DNA of 64,000 nucleotides from Salinivenus lutea (GTDB lineage: Bacteria > Bacteroidota > Rhodothermia > Rhodothermales > Salinibacteraceae), in the NCBI GenBank assembly GCA_002894685.1, contig NCRC01000009.1, positions 56,055 through 120,054 on the forward strand, in the 5' to 3' direction. How positions within the stretch are numbered: the first letter of the stretch is position 1; each line of letters opens with the position of its first letter. A model generated the notes under the pieces. That model was not told the origin of the DNA. It searched no databases and saw only the letters and a list, made by a program, of their open reading frames with translations. Position numbers and translations under genes: made by a program. Positions 54,749 through 63,955 of the stretch are shown here, one piece after another.

Positions 54749-55894
54749 CGCCCCGGTGGCGTGCATGCCGGCCGCGTCCTCAAAGAGCGCGTCGTAGGAA
54801 TCGATCTGTTCGGGCCAGTCCAACCGAGCGGGCATGTCGCGGAGGGTGTCGGGGGGCAGCGGGCGCTCCGCTCCGGTCACAATCTCCCGGAGAATGTCGA
54901 AAAGCTCGTCGGTGTCCTCGTACAGGATGGGCGCGTGGAGGAGGGGGCGGTGGTGCGTCTCGGGAATGAGCTCGGGATAGCTAAGCCGGTTGGGCAGCAG
55001 CGGATGGCACCCGCAGTAGATGGCCTCCTGAATGGCGACGCCGAAAAACTCGTGCCGCGCCGTCGACACCACCATGTCGGCGCGGTGGAGGAGGCGACTG
55101 TACGCGTCGAAGTCCTCGGCGTAGCCGTAGTGGAGAATGCGCTCGGCGTACCGCTCGAAGGCCCGGTCGAACGCCGCCGGCGGGTCCCGAAAGTGCTCCC
55201 CCGCCAGGATGAGCTCGAAGTCCGCCCCCACGTCGTCGAGCCGGTTCATGACCCGGAAGAAGGCCTCCGGATTCTTGGCGTAGTTCCAGCGCTGATTCCA
55301 CAGCACGATGGGGGGACCCGACCGATCGGAGCGGCGGGTCCGTTCGCCGGCGTGGGCGTCGTGGGCCCCCAGGTCGAGCCCCGGGTGCAACACCGTGCTC
55401 TTCTCACGCAGGGCGCGCACCGTGTGCAGGTTGGTAAAGTCCGGGAAGTCGCGCAGGAGCTGCGGCAGCGCCTCGATAAACTCGTCGAAGTGCGACTCCG
55501 TGTTGAACACGACCCGGTCCGCCGCCAGGGCCGACAGGTAATTCGTGATGGCGTAGGCCCGTTCGCGCTCCTCGTCCGGGGGCCGCAGGTCGGTGAGGCG
55601 GTTTTCGTGGAAGTACAGCACCACCGGCACGCCGTCGAGGTGGGGGCGCGCCAGCGACAGCACTGCGGGCAGGTTCACCATGCTGGTCGCAAACATCACA
55701 TCGGGCGCAAACCCGTCCGTGACGGCCGCCCGCGCTTTTTCGGCCAGGGTGACCCCGCCGCCCTCCATTCGCCAGCGCCAGAAGCGCCCCGGCATTGTGA
55801 GTGCGCGCACCCGGTGTCGGCTGTGCTCCGCGATCCCCTCGAGGAACCGCTGATGCGTGCCGCGAAACCAGGGCTCAAGGGCGAGGATGTTCAT
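54740..55894 (-). CDS. DUF3524/GTDC1-like glycosyltransferase, possible tRNA-queuosine mannosyltransferase
   Basis: A 384-residue GT-B-type enzyme. The N-terminus MNILALEPWFRGTHQRFLEG is the DUF3524 opening (E-P-W/Y-x-G-S/T-H), and RADMVVSTARHEFFGVAIQE plus EAIYCGCHPLLPNRLSYPEL show the GT4-like donor-binding site with the E-x7-E pattern. The animal member GTDC1 (QTMAN) mannosylates queuosine-34 of tRNA-Asp; bacterial homologues are frequent but little studied. By similarity of family this enzyme may glycosylate a tRNA queuosine or another acceptor; substrate unproven. Upstream, 29 bp away on the same strand, is the small 79-aa gene. Gene ends near the tRNA-independent hypothetical at 54701. 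Confidence 0.75.
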   Translation of the reverse strand: MNILALEPWFRGTHQRFLEGIAEHSRHRVRALTMPGRFWRWRMEGGGVTLAEKARAAVTDGFAPDVMFATSMVNLPAVLSLARPHLDGVPVVLYFHENRLTDLRPPDEERERAYAITNYLSALAADRVVFNTESHFDEFIEALPQLLRDFPDFTNLHTVRALREKSTVLHPGLDLGAHDAHAGERTRRSDRSGPPIVLWNQRWNYAKNPEAFFRVMNRLDDVGADFELILAGEHFRDPPAAFDRAFERYAERILHYGYAEDFDAYSRLLHRADMVVSTARHEFFGVAIQEAIYCGCHPLLPNRLSYPELIPETHHRPLLHAPILYEDTDELFDILREIVTGAERPLPPDTLRDMPARLDWPEQIDSYDALFEDAAGMHATGAAA

Positions 55895-55923
55895 GCGACC
55901 CGGCGGTCGGTGGGGAAGGGCAA

Positions 55924-56163
55924 CTACTGGTCGTTCCCGAGCCGCTCCTGGAGCGCGTCATCCTCCTCGGGAGTGGCCGGTCGCACAATCGCGATGCTTC
56001 GTTCCTGGAGGGCCGATCGGAGCGACGGGTCGCGCACCTCCTCCGGCGTAATGAGCGCCTCCTCCCCGGGCCCGATGCGGAGCACCCGCGACGTCATGGA
56101 GACGCGCACCTCCTCGGATCCGTTGTTCGTAATGAGCATGCCGCGGCGATCTCGGTCCGCCAT
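55924..56163 (-). CDS. Hypothetical small protein (79 aa)
   Basis: A 79-residue acidic protein beginning MADRDRRGMLITNNGSEEVR. The first half (VRVSMTSRVLRIGPGEEALI) reads as beta strands of a small barrel; the second half (SLRSALQERSIAIVRPATPE) is helical and charged. No signal peptide or known domain. It is directly upstream of the glycosyltransferase gene (29 bp) on the same strand, so the two may be cotranscribed. Functional link unknown. Confidence 0.6.
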   Translation of the reverse strand: MADRDRRGMLITNNGSEEVRVSMTSRVLRIGPGEEALITPEEVRDPSLRSALQERSIAIVRPATPEEDDALQERLGNDQ

Positions 56164-56259
56164 GGGCCCCGTATGTACCTGTTCAGAAAAGGATGAGAGT
56201 GGACGTCGGGTCGCGATTGTCCGGAGACATCTTCACGACGATTCAACGTACAAGACACT

Positions 56260-57054
56260 ATGAAAGCGCCGGGCGGGCTGTCTACCACCCACCGACGAAT
56301 TATCGCAAAATCTCGCGGACGGGCGGTGGAGAATTGGCGAGCGGTCCTGTCGCTTTTTCGACCGATTGCGGCGGGGGCCCGTGCCCTCGGGCGGGGGCTA
56401 CTGGACCTGCTGTACCCGCCCCGGTGCCTGGGCTGCGGGGCCCGCCCCGAGTCGCCCCGCCTGCCTCTCTGCCCCCGCTGCCTTTCGTCGCTGGAGCGAG
56501 CCCCCGAGATGGCCGTGGCCGCCCGCCTCGACCGGCTGCCCGTAGGCCGGGGCGCCATCCATCGGGCCCTGGCGCTCTGGATCTTCGACAAGCACGGGAC
56601 GCTCCAGGCCGTGCAGCACGCCCTGAAGTATCGCAGTCGGCCGCGCTACGGCGTGCCGCTCGGCCACCTCGTTGGCGAGGCCTACGCCAAGGTGCACCCG
56701 CCCCCCGAGGGGGTCGTGCCCATTCCCCTGCACACCACCCGTCGGCTGGAGCGCGGATACAACCAGAGCCGCACGCTCGGCCGGGGCGTCGCCCACGCCC
56801 TCGACGTGCCGTTGCGCTCCGACCTGCTGGCCCGCCCCCGTCCCACCCGCTCGCAAACCAATCTCTCTCGCTCGGCGCGATGGCAGAACGTGCGCGATGC
56901 CTTCTCGGCGTCCGACGACGCGGCGGACGGGCACTGGCTCCTGGTGGACGACATCCTCACCACCGGCTCCACCTGCGTGGCGGCGGCCCAGACGCTGCAC
57001 GACGCGGGCGCCGAGGCGGTGAGCCTGGCCACCCTCGCCCTCGCCCGGCAGTAG
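56260..57054 (+). CDS. comF: ComF family phosphoribosyltransferase-like protein
   Basis: A 264-residue protein with the ComF layout: a Cys-rich zinc ribbon near residues 53-72 (YPPRCLGCGARPES then LCPRC) and a type I phosphoribosyltransferase domain with the PRPP loop LLVDDILTTGSTCVAAA (about residues 224-240). ComF proteins assist uptake of transforming DNA in naturally competent bacteria, though many are merely predicted PRTases. No other competence gene is in the window. The ATG at 56260 includes about 45 extra residues before the zinc ribbon; an internal start closer to the ribbon is possible. Confidence 0.85.
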   Translation: MKAPGGLSTTHRRIIAKSRGRAVENWRAVLSLFRPIAAGARALGRGLLDLLYPPRCLGCGARPESPRLPLCPRCLSSLERAPEMAVAARLDRLPVGRGAIHRALALWIFDKHGTLQAVQHALKYRSRPRYGVPLGHLVGEAYAKVHPPPEGVVPIPLHTTRRLERGYNQSRTLGRGVAHALDVPLRSDLLARPRPTRSQTNLSRSARWQNVRDAFSASDDAADGHWLLVDDILTTGSTCVAAAQTLHDAGAEAVSLATLALARQ

Positions 57055-57081
57055 CGTGCGCCGCACGAGGCAGCCGCTCCG

Positions 57082-57615
57082 TTATCCGAGCTTGTCGGCG
57101 TGCTTCTGGCGCAGCTTCGCCACCTTCGGCGAGATCACCGACTGGCAGTAGGGCAGGGAAGAGTTGTTGCGGTAATAGTCCTGGTGCTCCGCCTCCGCCT
57201 CGTAAAAGACATCGAGCGGCTCCAGCTCCGTCACAATCGCGTCCTCGAACACCGACGCGTCCAGCTCGTCGATCACCGACGCCGCCGTCTCCTTCTGCTC
57301 CTCATCGTGGTACAGAATGATCGAGCGGTACTGCTCGCCCACGTCCGGGCCCTGACGATCTTTCGTCGTGGGGTTGTGGATCGTAAAGAAAATCTCCAAC
57401 AGGTCCCGGTACGAGACCACCGCCGGGTCGTACGTGAGCTGGGTCACCTCGGCGTGGCCCGTCGTCCCGTTGCAGACCTGACGGTAGGAGGGGTTCGGGA
57501 CGTGCCCCCCGGCGTATCCGGACACCACGGACTCCACCCCGTCCACCTCCTGGTACACCGCTTCCAGGCACCAGAAACAGCCGCCGCCGAGGGTCGCTTT
57601 GCGCAGATCAGACAC
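57082..57615 (-). CDS. msrA: Peptide-methionine (S)-S-oxide reductase
   Basis: Repairs oxidised methionine in proteins. The 177-residue enzyme has the catalytic Cys in GGGCFWCLEAVYQEVDGVES (near residue 15), the substrate-binding EVTQLTYDPAVVSYRDLLEI and YRSIILYHDEEQK regions, and ends with the Gln/Lys-rich tail QKHADKLG of short MsrA forms lacking a C-terminal resolving-Cys extension. Length normal (about 170-210). Convergent with comF; divergent from ndk across 233 bp. Confidence 0.95.
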   Translation of the reverse strand: MSDLRKATLGGGCFWCLEAVYQEVDGVESVVSGYAGGHVPNPSYRQVCNGTTGHAEVTQLTYDPAVVSYRDLLEIFFTIHNPTTKDRQGPDVGEQYRSIILYHDEEQKETAASVIDELDASVFEDAIVTELEPLDVFYEAEAEHQDYYRNNSSLPYCQSVISPKVAKLRQKHADKLG

Positions 57616-57848
57616 GAAGTTTCAGGAGTTGTGAGTAGGGCATCGATTGGAAAGACCCAAAACGCATCCCCCACCCTGCGGTTGCCCGCTCCCGCCCCAT
57701 CGACCTGCTCAATCTCGTTACGTCCGGCCGCCCGGCCCCGGATTCACGAACGACTAACACCGCATCGGGCGGCAAAGGGACCCGCGAGCCCATAGGTTGC
57801 GATGTGTATCCCTCTTCCGTTCTTGTTGCATCCAATGTCCTGTCCCTC

Positions 57849-58277
57849 ATGGCCACCGAACGCACCCTCGCAATTCTGAAGCCCGACTGCGTCCGCAAAG
57901 AACTGATCGGGGAGGTCCTCCGTCGCATCCAGGAGGCCGGATTCCAGATTCGGGCGATGAAAATGCTTACGATGTCGAAGGCCGAAGCGGAAGGGTTTTA
58001 CGCCGTCCACGAGGACAAGCCGTTCTTCGACGACCTCACGGACTTCATGTCGAGCGGCCCCTGCGTGCCCGTCGTCCTGGAGAAAGACAACGCCATCGAC
58101 GACTTCCGGGCCCTCATCGGCGCCACGGACCCCGACGACGCCGCCGAGGGCACCATCCGGAGCGACTTTGCGGGCTCCATTCAGGAGAACATCGTGCACG
58201 GCTCCGACTCGCCCGCCAACGGGCAGAAAGAGGCGGCCTACTTCTTTCCCGAGCACGAGATTGTCGCCAACCGGTAG
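57849..58277 (+). CDS. ndk: Nucleoside-diphosphate kinase
   Basis: Transfers gamma-phosphate among nucleoside triphosphates. The 142-residue protein opens [20 protein letters not shown], with the active-site His in NIVHGSDS (near residue 118) and conserved [20 protein letters not shown]. Length matches bacterial Ndk. The start is the ATG at 57849; the in-frame ATG at 57804 would add 15 residues not seen in the family. Upstream is the msrA divergent region (57616-57848). Confidence 0.96.
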   Translation: MATERTLAILKPDCVRKELIGEVLRRIQEAGFQIRAMKMLTMSKAEAEGFYAVHEDKPFFDDLTDFMSSGPCVPVVLEKDNAIDDFRALIGATDPDDAAEGTIRSDFAGSIQENIVHGSDSPANGQKEAAYFFPEHEIVANR

Positions 58278-58283
58278 CCGCCC

Positions 58284-59561
58284 ATGGTGTCTCCCTTCCG
58301 TCCCGACACGGGGGCTTTTTGGGCCTTTCTCCTCGCGGTGGGCCTGCTCGCAACCGGCTGCGGCACCGACACGCGCCCCCCGGTACGCACCGGCGCCGAG
58401 GTCCTGGCGGCAAACGACTTCGCGGCGCTGCAGGGCGAACGCGTCGGGCTGATCGTGAACCACACGGCCCGGGTGGACACCGCGCACCTCATCGATCGGG
58501 TCGCCCAGGCGCCCACCGTGGAGTTGGGCGCGATCTTCGCCCCCGAGCACGGCCTTCGCGGGACGGCGGGGGCGGGCCAGGCGGTCGAGAGCGGGCGCGA
58601 CCCGCGCACCGGCACGCCCGTTCACAGCCTCTACGGGGACACGCGCCGCCCCACGCAGGAGATGCTGGCGGGGCTCGACGCCCTCGTGTTCGACGTGCAG
58701 GACGTAGGGGCGCGCTTCTACACCTACACGACCACCATGGGCCTTGCGATGCAGGCCGCCGCCGAGGCCAACGTCCGCTTCGTGGTGCTCGATCGGCCCA
58801 ACCCCCTCGGCGGCACCTACACGTCCGGCTTCGTGCTGGACCCCACCCACGAGTCGTTTGTCGGGCGCTACCCCATTCCCGTAGCCCACGGGTTAACCGT
58901 CGGCGAGCTGGCCCGCCTCGTCAAGGGCCAGCGGATGCTTCCGGGGCTCGACTCGCTGTCTCTTTCCGTCGTTGACCTCGACGGCTGGGACCGCGCCATG
59001 CAGTGGCCCGACACGGGGCGCGACTGGACGCCCCCCAGCCCGAATCTCCCGACCTGGGAAACCGCCCTCGTCTACCCCGGCATGGCGTTCTTTGAGGCCG
59101 CGGATGTGAACGAAGGGCGGGGCACGGCGCATCCTTTTCTCCAGATTGGGCTCCCGTGGCCCGCGAGCAATGTGCAGGCGGTGGTGGACACCCTCCGGGG
59201 CCGTTCGCTCCCAGGGATCGCCGTCGACACCACTCAGTACACGCCGCAGCCCCGAACGGGCGCCCCCAATCCTCGATACGAGGGGCGTTCCCTCCACGGG
59301 CTCCGACTGCGCATCACCGACCGGACGGCCGTCCGCCCCGTCGAACTGGGCATTCACACCCTCCACGCCACCTATCAGCAGGCGCAGGTGCGGGGCGACT
59401 CGGCCTTCATTCAGCGCCCCACCCACCTCGACCGCCTGGCCGGCACCGACCGGCTCCGCCGGCGCCTCCGCCAGGGAGCTTCTCCGTCCAGCATCATTGA
59501 GTCGTGGCAGGCCGACGTTGATCGGTTTCGCAAGGAGCGAGGGCCGTCCCTCCTGTACTGA
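58284..59561 (+). CDS. Exo-beta-N-acetylmuramidase family (DUF1343, NamZ-like) lipoprotein
   Basis: A 425-residue exported lipoprotein (lipobox LLATGC near residue 26) of the DUF1343 family. Landmarks: GERVGLIVNHTARVDTAHLI, ELGAIFAPEHGLRGTAGAGQ, VFDVQDVGARFYTYTTTMGL, WETALVYPGMAFFEAADVNE and GTAHPFLQIGLPW. Members such as NamZ remove N-acetylmuramic acid from muropeptides, so a role in peptidoglycan recycling or turnover is likely. Only 6 bp after ndk, probably cotranscribed with it. The gene for DUF3098 converges after 35 bp. Confidence 0.88.
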   Translation: MVSPFRPDTGAFWAFLLAVGLLATGCGTDTRPPVRTGAEVLAANDFAALQGERVGLIVNHTARVDTAHLIDRVAQAPTVELGAIFAPEHGLRGTAGAGQAVESGRDPRTGTPVHSLYGDTRRPTQEMLAGLDALVFDVQDVGARFYTYTTTMGLAMQAAAEANVRFVVLDRPNPLGGTYTSGFVLDPTHESFVGRYPIPVAHGLTVGELARLVKGQRMLPGLDSLSLSVVDLDGWDRAMQWPDTGRDWTPPSPNLPTWETALVYPGMAFFEAADVNEGRGTAHPFLQIGLPWPASNVQAVVDTLRGRSLPGIAVDTTQYTPQPRTGAPNPRYEGRSLHGLRLRITDRTAVRPVELGIHTLHATYQQAQVRGDSAFIQRPTHLDRLAGTDRLRRRLRQGASPSSIIESWQADVDRFRKERGPSLLY

Positions 59562-59596
59562 CCGCGCCAGGCCGTGGGTGCCCCGCTGACGGCGCC

Positions 59597-59839
59597 CTAC
59601 GCGTCCGCGGCGTCCGCCTCGTCGTCGGGCCACCAGAGCAGGCCGTACCCAACTACCGCGTAGCCCGCAAGAATGAGCAGCGGCGATACCGTCAGCGAAA
59701 TGAAGCCCAAAAACTCCCCCTCCAGATACATCGCCGTGAATCCGACCACGATAAGCAACAATCCCCCCAGAAGCAGCAGGTAGTTGCGCTTTTCGAAGAC
59801 GAGCGCTCGTCGCCGCTTCTGCTTCGAAGACTTGGGCAT
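59597..59839 (-). CDS. DUF3098 membrane protein (80 aa)
   Basis: A 80-residue protein with a basic start MPKSSKQKRRRALVFEKRNY and two hydrophobic segments (LLLLGGLLLIVVGFTAM and LTVSPLLILAGYAVVGYGLL). This is the DUF3098 pattern of Bacteroidota, often found near ftsX-type cell-division genes; here none is adjacent. The start is the ATG at 59839; an upstream in-frame extension to 59974 is not credible. Function unknown; possibly a division or envelope accessory. Confidence 0.8.
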   Translation of the reverse strand: MPKSSKQKRRRALVFEKRNYLLLLGGLLLIVVGFTAMYLEGEFLGFISLTVSPLLILAGYAVVGYGLLWWPDDEADAADA

Positions 59840-59985
59840 AATCGGAGAACAACACGACAATTCGAAAAAAGATGAGGGCCCCGCCCCCCCTAAGCACGAC
59901 CCGATTTTGTGTGACGGGGCGGAAACCAAGGGGCGCGGCGAAAGGTTCCAGTCTCTTGCACGCTCTTGCCCCACTCCCCACTCGC

Positions 59986-61431
59986 ATGCGTCGCTCCTGG
60001 CTGCTCGTCTCGTTCGTCTGCGTCGCCGTGGTCCTTGGCGGCATGGGCCCCGCCTCCCCCACCCCTCCGCTGAGCGACCGCATCGACACGCTGTTGCAGC
60101 GCTGGCAGGCCAACGATGCCTTTTGGGGCGTGAGCGTCTACGATGTGGACACGGGCGAGATGCTCTACAGCCGAAACGCGGACCGCGGCTTCCTCCCGGC
60201 CTCCAACCAGAAGCTCGTCACCACCGCGACGGCGCTCGACCTGCTCGGGAGCACGCACCGCTACGAAACGACGCTCCACTTCGACGGCACCACGGAGGGG
60301 GCCGTGATGCGCGGCGACTTGATGCTGGACGGCAGCGGCGACCCCACCTTCGGCAGTTTGGAGATGCGCACCCCCGATCCGCTCGAAGCCTGGGCGGAGC
60401 GCCTGGCCGAGATGGGGGTGGAGCGGATTGAGGGGCGCCTGATCGGCAACGACAACGCCTTCGACGACCGCCCCTACCCCGACGGCTGGACGGTCAACTA
60501 CATCACCCGCCAGAAGGGGCGCCACCTGGGGGCCAGCGCCGGGGCCCTGTCGTACCGGGACAACGTCGTTCCCGTCACCATCGACGCCACGAGCCCCGGC
60601 GAGCCCCCTCGGGCCGCCGTCCAACCCCCAGAGATCGTGTCGCTGGACAACCAGGCCACCACCAGCGCCCGCTGGCGGGGCAGCACCCTGCAGGTCGAGC
60701 GCACCTTCTCCACGAACGAGCTGGTCCTCACCGGCTCCGTCGCCCGCTCCTACGACGGCAGCCTCGCGGTGCCCGTCAGCGATCCGACCCACTTCACCCT
60801 GCGGAGCTTCCAGCACCACCTCGAAGAGGCCGGGATCGAAACAGACCTGGAGCTGGTGGACATCGACACCCTCGAAGACGCCCCGTCACGCACGTCGCCC
60901 CTCTTCGTATCCCACTCCCCCCCGCTCGCCGAGATCGTCTCGGTCATCAACAAGGAAAGCAACAATTTCTACGCCGAGCAGGTCTTCCGCAGCTTTGGCT
61001 GGGGCGGGTCCACCCGGGGGGCGGCCCGCCGGACCGAATCCTTCCTGCGCAGGGCCGACGTGGACCCTCGGACCGTGCGCATTTCGGACGGCTCGGGCCT
61101 CTCGCGCAAAAACCTGATCACCCCACGGGCCCTGGCCAAGCTGCTGGCCCACATGGCCGACCACTCCGAACGCGACGCGTTTCAGTCCTCGCTCGCCCGG
61201 GGCGGGGAGCGCAACACCACCCTCAACTACCGGCTGGACGGGGGCGTGTCGGCCAAAACGGGCTCGCTTGAATTCGTACGGGCCCTCAGCGGATACACCG
61301 AGCGCCCCAACGGAAACCAGGTCGCGTTCGTCCTCTTCGCCAACAACTACACCGGGCCGTCCTATCAGATTACCGAGACCATCGACGCCGTGGTCGAGGC
61401 CATCCGCTCCGTCCCCCGCGTAGCGTCCTGA
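59986..61431 (+). CDS. dacB: D-alanyl-D-alanine carboxypeptidase/endopeptidase (PBP4 family)
   Basis: Peptidase S13 enzyme that trims or cuts peptidoglycan crosslinks in the periplasm. The 481-residue precursor begins with signal peptide MRRSWLLVSFVCVAVVLGGM. Catalytic triad motifs: SxxK in PASNQKLVTTATALD (S73, K76), SxN as KESNNFYAEQVF, and KTG in SAKTGSLEFVR. Domain spacing fits PBP4 (dacB). Start is the ATG at 59986; the open frame before it is not family-like. A mreD-like gene follows 34 bp downstream in the same direction. Confidence 0.94.
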   Translation: MRRSWLLVSFVCVAVVLGGMGPASPTPPLSDRIDTLLQRWQANDAFWGVSVYDVDTGEMLYSRNADRGFLPASNQKLVTTATALDLLGSTHRYETTLHFDGTTEGAVMRGDLMLDGSGDPTFGSLEMRTPDPLEAWAERLAEMGVERIEGRLIGNDNAFDDRPYPDGWTVNYITRQKGRHLGASAGALSYRDNVVPVTIDATSPGEPPRAAVQPPEIVSLDNQATTSARWRGSTLQVERTFSTNELVLTGSVARSYDGSLAVPVSDPTHFTLRSFQHHLEEAGIETDLELVDIDTLEDAPSRTSPLFVSHSPPLAEIVSVINKESNNFYAEQVFRSFGWGGSTRGAARRTESFLRRADVDPRTVRISDGSGLSRKNLITPRALAKLLAHMADHSERDAFQSSLARGGERNTTLNYRLDGGVSAKTGSLEFVRALSGYTERPNGNQVAFVLFANNYTGPSYQITETIDAVVEAIRSVPRVAS

Positions 61432-61465
61432 TTCGCCCGGTTTTTCGCTCGTCTCGCCCGTTGGC

Positions 61466-61933
61466 ATGTCCGCCTCCGCCCGCCGCCTCCTTGTCGCCCT
61501 CGGTGTATTCGTCCTCCAGTGGCTCATCCTGGGCCGGCTTCGGCTCTGGGGCGCGTACCCCGACGCCGTCCTGCTCTTCCTCGCGTGGTATGCCCTGCGC
61601 GAGGGGCGACAGCGCGGCACCCTCACCGGATTCGCCCTCGGGGCCCTGATGGACGTGGTCTACGGCACCTGGGGCATCCACATGTTCGTGAAGACGCTGG
61701 TCGGATTCAGCGTTGGGTCGTTTGCGATCGACGAGCGGGCCGCCCTCCTCATCCGCCCGCTCCAGGCCGTGCTGGGCAGCCTGGCCGTGGCCCTCCTCCA
61801 CAACGGCCTGCTCGTAGTGCTGCTGGCCCTCCAGACGGAGGCGACGATCGGGTTCCTGATCTACGGGCTGTGGCTGGGCTCGGCCGCCTACACCGCCGCC
61901 GTGGGGTACCTCACGTCTCTCTTCATGCAGTAG
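61466..61933 (+). CDS. MreD-like rod-shape membrane protein
   Basis: A 155-residue protein with about five hydrophobic segments (LLVALGVFVLQWLIL at residue 8, then TLTGFALGALMDVVYG, AVLGSLAVALLHNGLLVVLL). Size and helix pattern resemble MreD, the small membrane component of the rod complex. It stands apart from mreBC and follows dacB, so the assignment is plausible but not certain; it might be another small inner-membrane protein. It converges with dapA; the hairpin GCGCCC/GGGCGC (61933-61952) between them is a candidate terminator. Confidence 0.6.
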   Translation: MSASARRLLVALGVFVLQWLILGRLRLWGAYPDAVLLFLAWYALREGRQRGTLTGFALGALMDVVYGTWGIHMFVKTLVGFSVGSFAIDERAALLIRPLQAVLGSLAVALLHNGLLVVLLALQTEATIGFLIYGLWLGSAAYTAAVGYLTSLFMQ

Positions 61934-61955
61934 CGCCCCTGCCGTAGGGCGCGTC

Positions 61956-62864
61956 CTACGCCGCGGCCACGTTAAGGAAGTCGTCGAAGGCCGCCAGGAC
62001 GCGTTGCCGCACCGGGGCCCGTTCGTCCAGGGGCACGAGGGGGAGGCGCACGTGCGGTTCCATCCACCCCATCGCCGCGCACACGTCCTTGATCGGGATG
62101 GGATTGGTTTCCAGGAAGCACGCCCGCATGGCCGGCAGCAGCTCAAAATGCTTCTCGCGGGCCGCGGCGAGGTCGCCCGCCCGGGCCGCCGCCACCATCG
62201 CACTAGTGGGCTCCGGCAGGGCGTTGGCGACGACGGACACGACGCCGTCGCCCCCCATGGCCAGGATGGGCAGCGTCATCTCGTCGTCTCCGGAGTAGAC
62301 CCCAAACCCCTCGGGCCGATGCAGCAGAATATCCCCGATCTGCTCAAGGTCGCCGGAGGCCTCCTTCACCCCCACCACCTGCGGCACCTCCTCCGCAAGG
62401 TGCAGCGTCGTTTCGGCCTTCACGTTGAAGCCGGTCCGGCCGGGCACGTTGTAGAGAATGATGGGCGCGTCGGCCGCCGCGGCGATCGTCTCGACGTGCG
62501 CCACGAAGCCGTCCTGGGGCGGCTTGTTGTAGTAGGGCCCCACCACCAGCAGGCCGTCCGCCCCGGCCGCCACGGCCGCCTCCGAAAAGCGCACACTCTC
62601 GTCGGTGTTGTTGGTGCCCGTGCCCACGATGACGGGCACGCGCCCGTCCGCCGTCTCGACCGCGCAATCCACGAGTCGACGGCGCTCCTCGGCGGTCACG
62701 GTCGGGTTTTCGCCCGTGGTGCCCAGCACCACGAGGCCCGACACCCCGGCGGTGATCTGTCGCTCAATCAGATCGCAAAAGGCGGCCTCATCAATCTCGT
62801 CGTCGGCCGTGAAGGGAGTCACGAGCGCAGGGGCCACCCCGCGGAAAAAGAGGTCGTCGGCCAT
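61956..62864 (-). CDS. dapA: 4-hydroxy-tetrahydrodipicolinate synthase
   Basis: First committed step of lysine/diaminopimelate synthesis (pyruvate + aspartate semialdehyde). The 302-residue enzyme has the Schiff-base lysine in VVGVKEASGD (near residue 170), GTTGENPTVTAEERRRLVDC, YYNKPPQDGFVAHVETIA and YNVPGRTGFN (catalytic Tyr). The start is the ATG at 62864; the open frame further upstream is antisense-like and rejected. It is 40 bp downstream of dapB on the same strand, forming a dapB-dapA operon. Confidence 0.96.
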   Translation of the reverse strand: MADDLFFRGVAPALVTPFTADDEIDEAAFCDLIERQITAGVSGLVVLGTTGENPTVTAEERRRLVDCAVETADGRVPVIVGTGTNNTDESVRFSEAAVAAGADGLLVVGPYYNKPPQDGFVAHVETIAAAADAPIILYNVPGRTGFNVKAETTLHLAEEVPQVVGVKEASGDLEQIGDILLHRPEGFGVYSGDDEMTLPILAMGGDGVVSVVANALPEPTSAMVAAARAGDLAAAREKHFELLPAMRACFLETNPIPIKDVCAAMGWMEPHVRLPLVPLDERAPVRQRVLAAFDDFLNVAAA

Positions 62865-62904
62865 CGGTCGGGAAGAGGGATTGTCAGAAGGTCGCGCGTC
62901 GGTG

Positions 62905-63660
62905 CTACGTGGACGGGGCCGCGTCGGCGAGCCAGTCCGACAGCATGTCGTCGAGGGTGAAGAGGCCCGATCGGCCCTGAATCCACTCGGCGGCCCGGAC
63001 CGCCCCCACCGCAAAGCCGCGTCGGCCCTTGGCCCGGTGCCGGAGGGCGATGCGGTCGAAGGGGCTGTCGAAGCTCACCGTGTGCTCCCCGTGAACGGTG
63101 CCCGCCCGGGTAGACGTGACGTGGACGGCGGACGGATCGATCCGCCCGTGCTGCGTCTCCGGTTCCACGTGGTCCTTTCGTTCCAGTCCCTTCACCACGT
63201 GCTCCCCCAGCATGGTCGCCGTGCCGCTGGGGCTATCGGCCTTTTGGGTGTGGTGCGTCTCCTGAACGAAGGCGTCGTAGTCCTCCAGCTCATCGAGAAG
63301 CGGCAGGGCGGCCTCCAGGGCCGTTCGGAGCACGGCGACGCCCACCGAAAAGTTGGGCGCGTAGAGCACGCTCGCCCCGTGCTCCTGCACCCACCCCTCC
63401 ACGGCCCCGAGCTCGTCGTACCATCCGGTGGTCCCCACCACCGCCGGCAGGTTCCACTCGCAGTACCGGCGAAGATGATCGAGGGCGCACCCCGGGAGCG
63501 AAAAATCCACGGCCACGTCCACGTCCGAGAGGGCGGACGGGTCGGCGTCTTCGAAGGGGCGCCCGGAATCAAAGCGGGGCCCAATCGTGTGCCCCTGGTC
63601 GGCCGCCACCTCCGCGACGGCCTGTCCCATTTGTCCGGTGCCAACGAGTGCAAGAACCAT
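62905..63660 (-). CDS. dapB: 4-hydroxy-tetrahydrodipicolinate reductase
   Basis: NAD(P)H-dependent reduction following DapA. The 251-residue enzyme starts MVLALVGTGQMGQAVAEVAA (nucleotide-binding GxGxxG), has VDVAVDFSLPGCALDHLRRY, VVGTTGW, the catalytic region ETHHTQKADSPSGTATMLGE with paired His and Lys, and FAVGAVRAAEWIQGRSGLFT near the end. The start at 63660 fits (mature family about 250-270). First gene of the dapB-dapA operon, next to tRNA-Ala. Confidence 0.96.
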   Translation of the reverse strand: MVLALVGTGQMGQAVAEVAADQGHTIGPRFDSGRPFEDADPSALSDVDVAVDFSLPGCALDHLRRYCEWNLPAVVGTTGWYDELGAVEGWVQEHGASVLYAPNFSVGVAVLRTALEAALPLLDELEDYDAFVQETHHTQKADSPSGTATMLGEHVVKGLERKDHVEPETQHGRIDPSAVHVTSTRAGTVHGEHTVSFDSPFDRIALRHRAKGRRGFAVGAVRAAEWIQGRSGLFTLDDMLSDWLADAAPST

Positions 63661-63855
63661 GTGAAGGAAAACGGATAAACGAGGGGAACGGCGAAAGCGG
63701 TCGTGCGGGGACTCCCTTGTAAGGGCGACGGCGGCCAGTATTCCGGCCGCAAATTTTTGTGAAATGGGCAGCTCCACTGCGGAGCGTGGAACGTCCACAG
63801 TTGGCGCATGTAGATCGCACTGGAACGCGAGAGATCACCCGCTGAGGGGCTCTCG

Positions 63856-63879
63856 CCCCGATGCCCCCACGGGCGCATC

Positions 63880-63883
<4 letters not shown>
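63856..63883. other. Hairpin overlapping the 5' end of tRNA-Ala
   Basis: CCCCGATGC (63856-63864) pairs perfectly with GCATCGGGG (63875-63883). The right arm includes the first four bases of the tRNA (GGGG). Such a leader stem would compete with acceptor-stem pairing before RNase P processing, so it could be a processing or termination signal or chance from GC richness. Confidence 0.35.
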
Positions 63884-63955
<72 letters not shown>

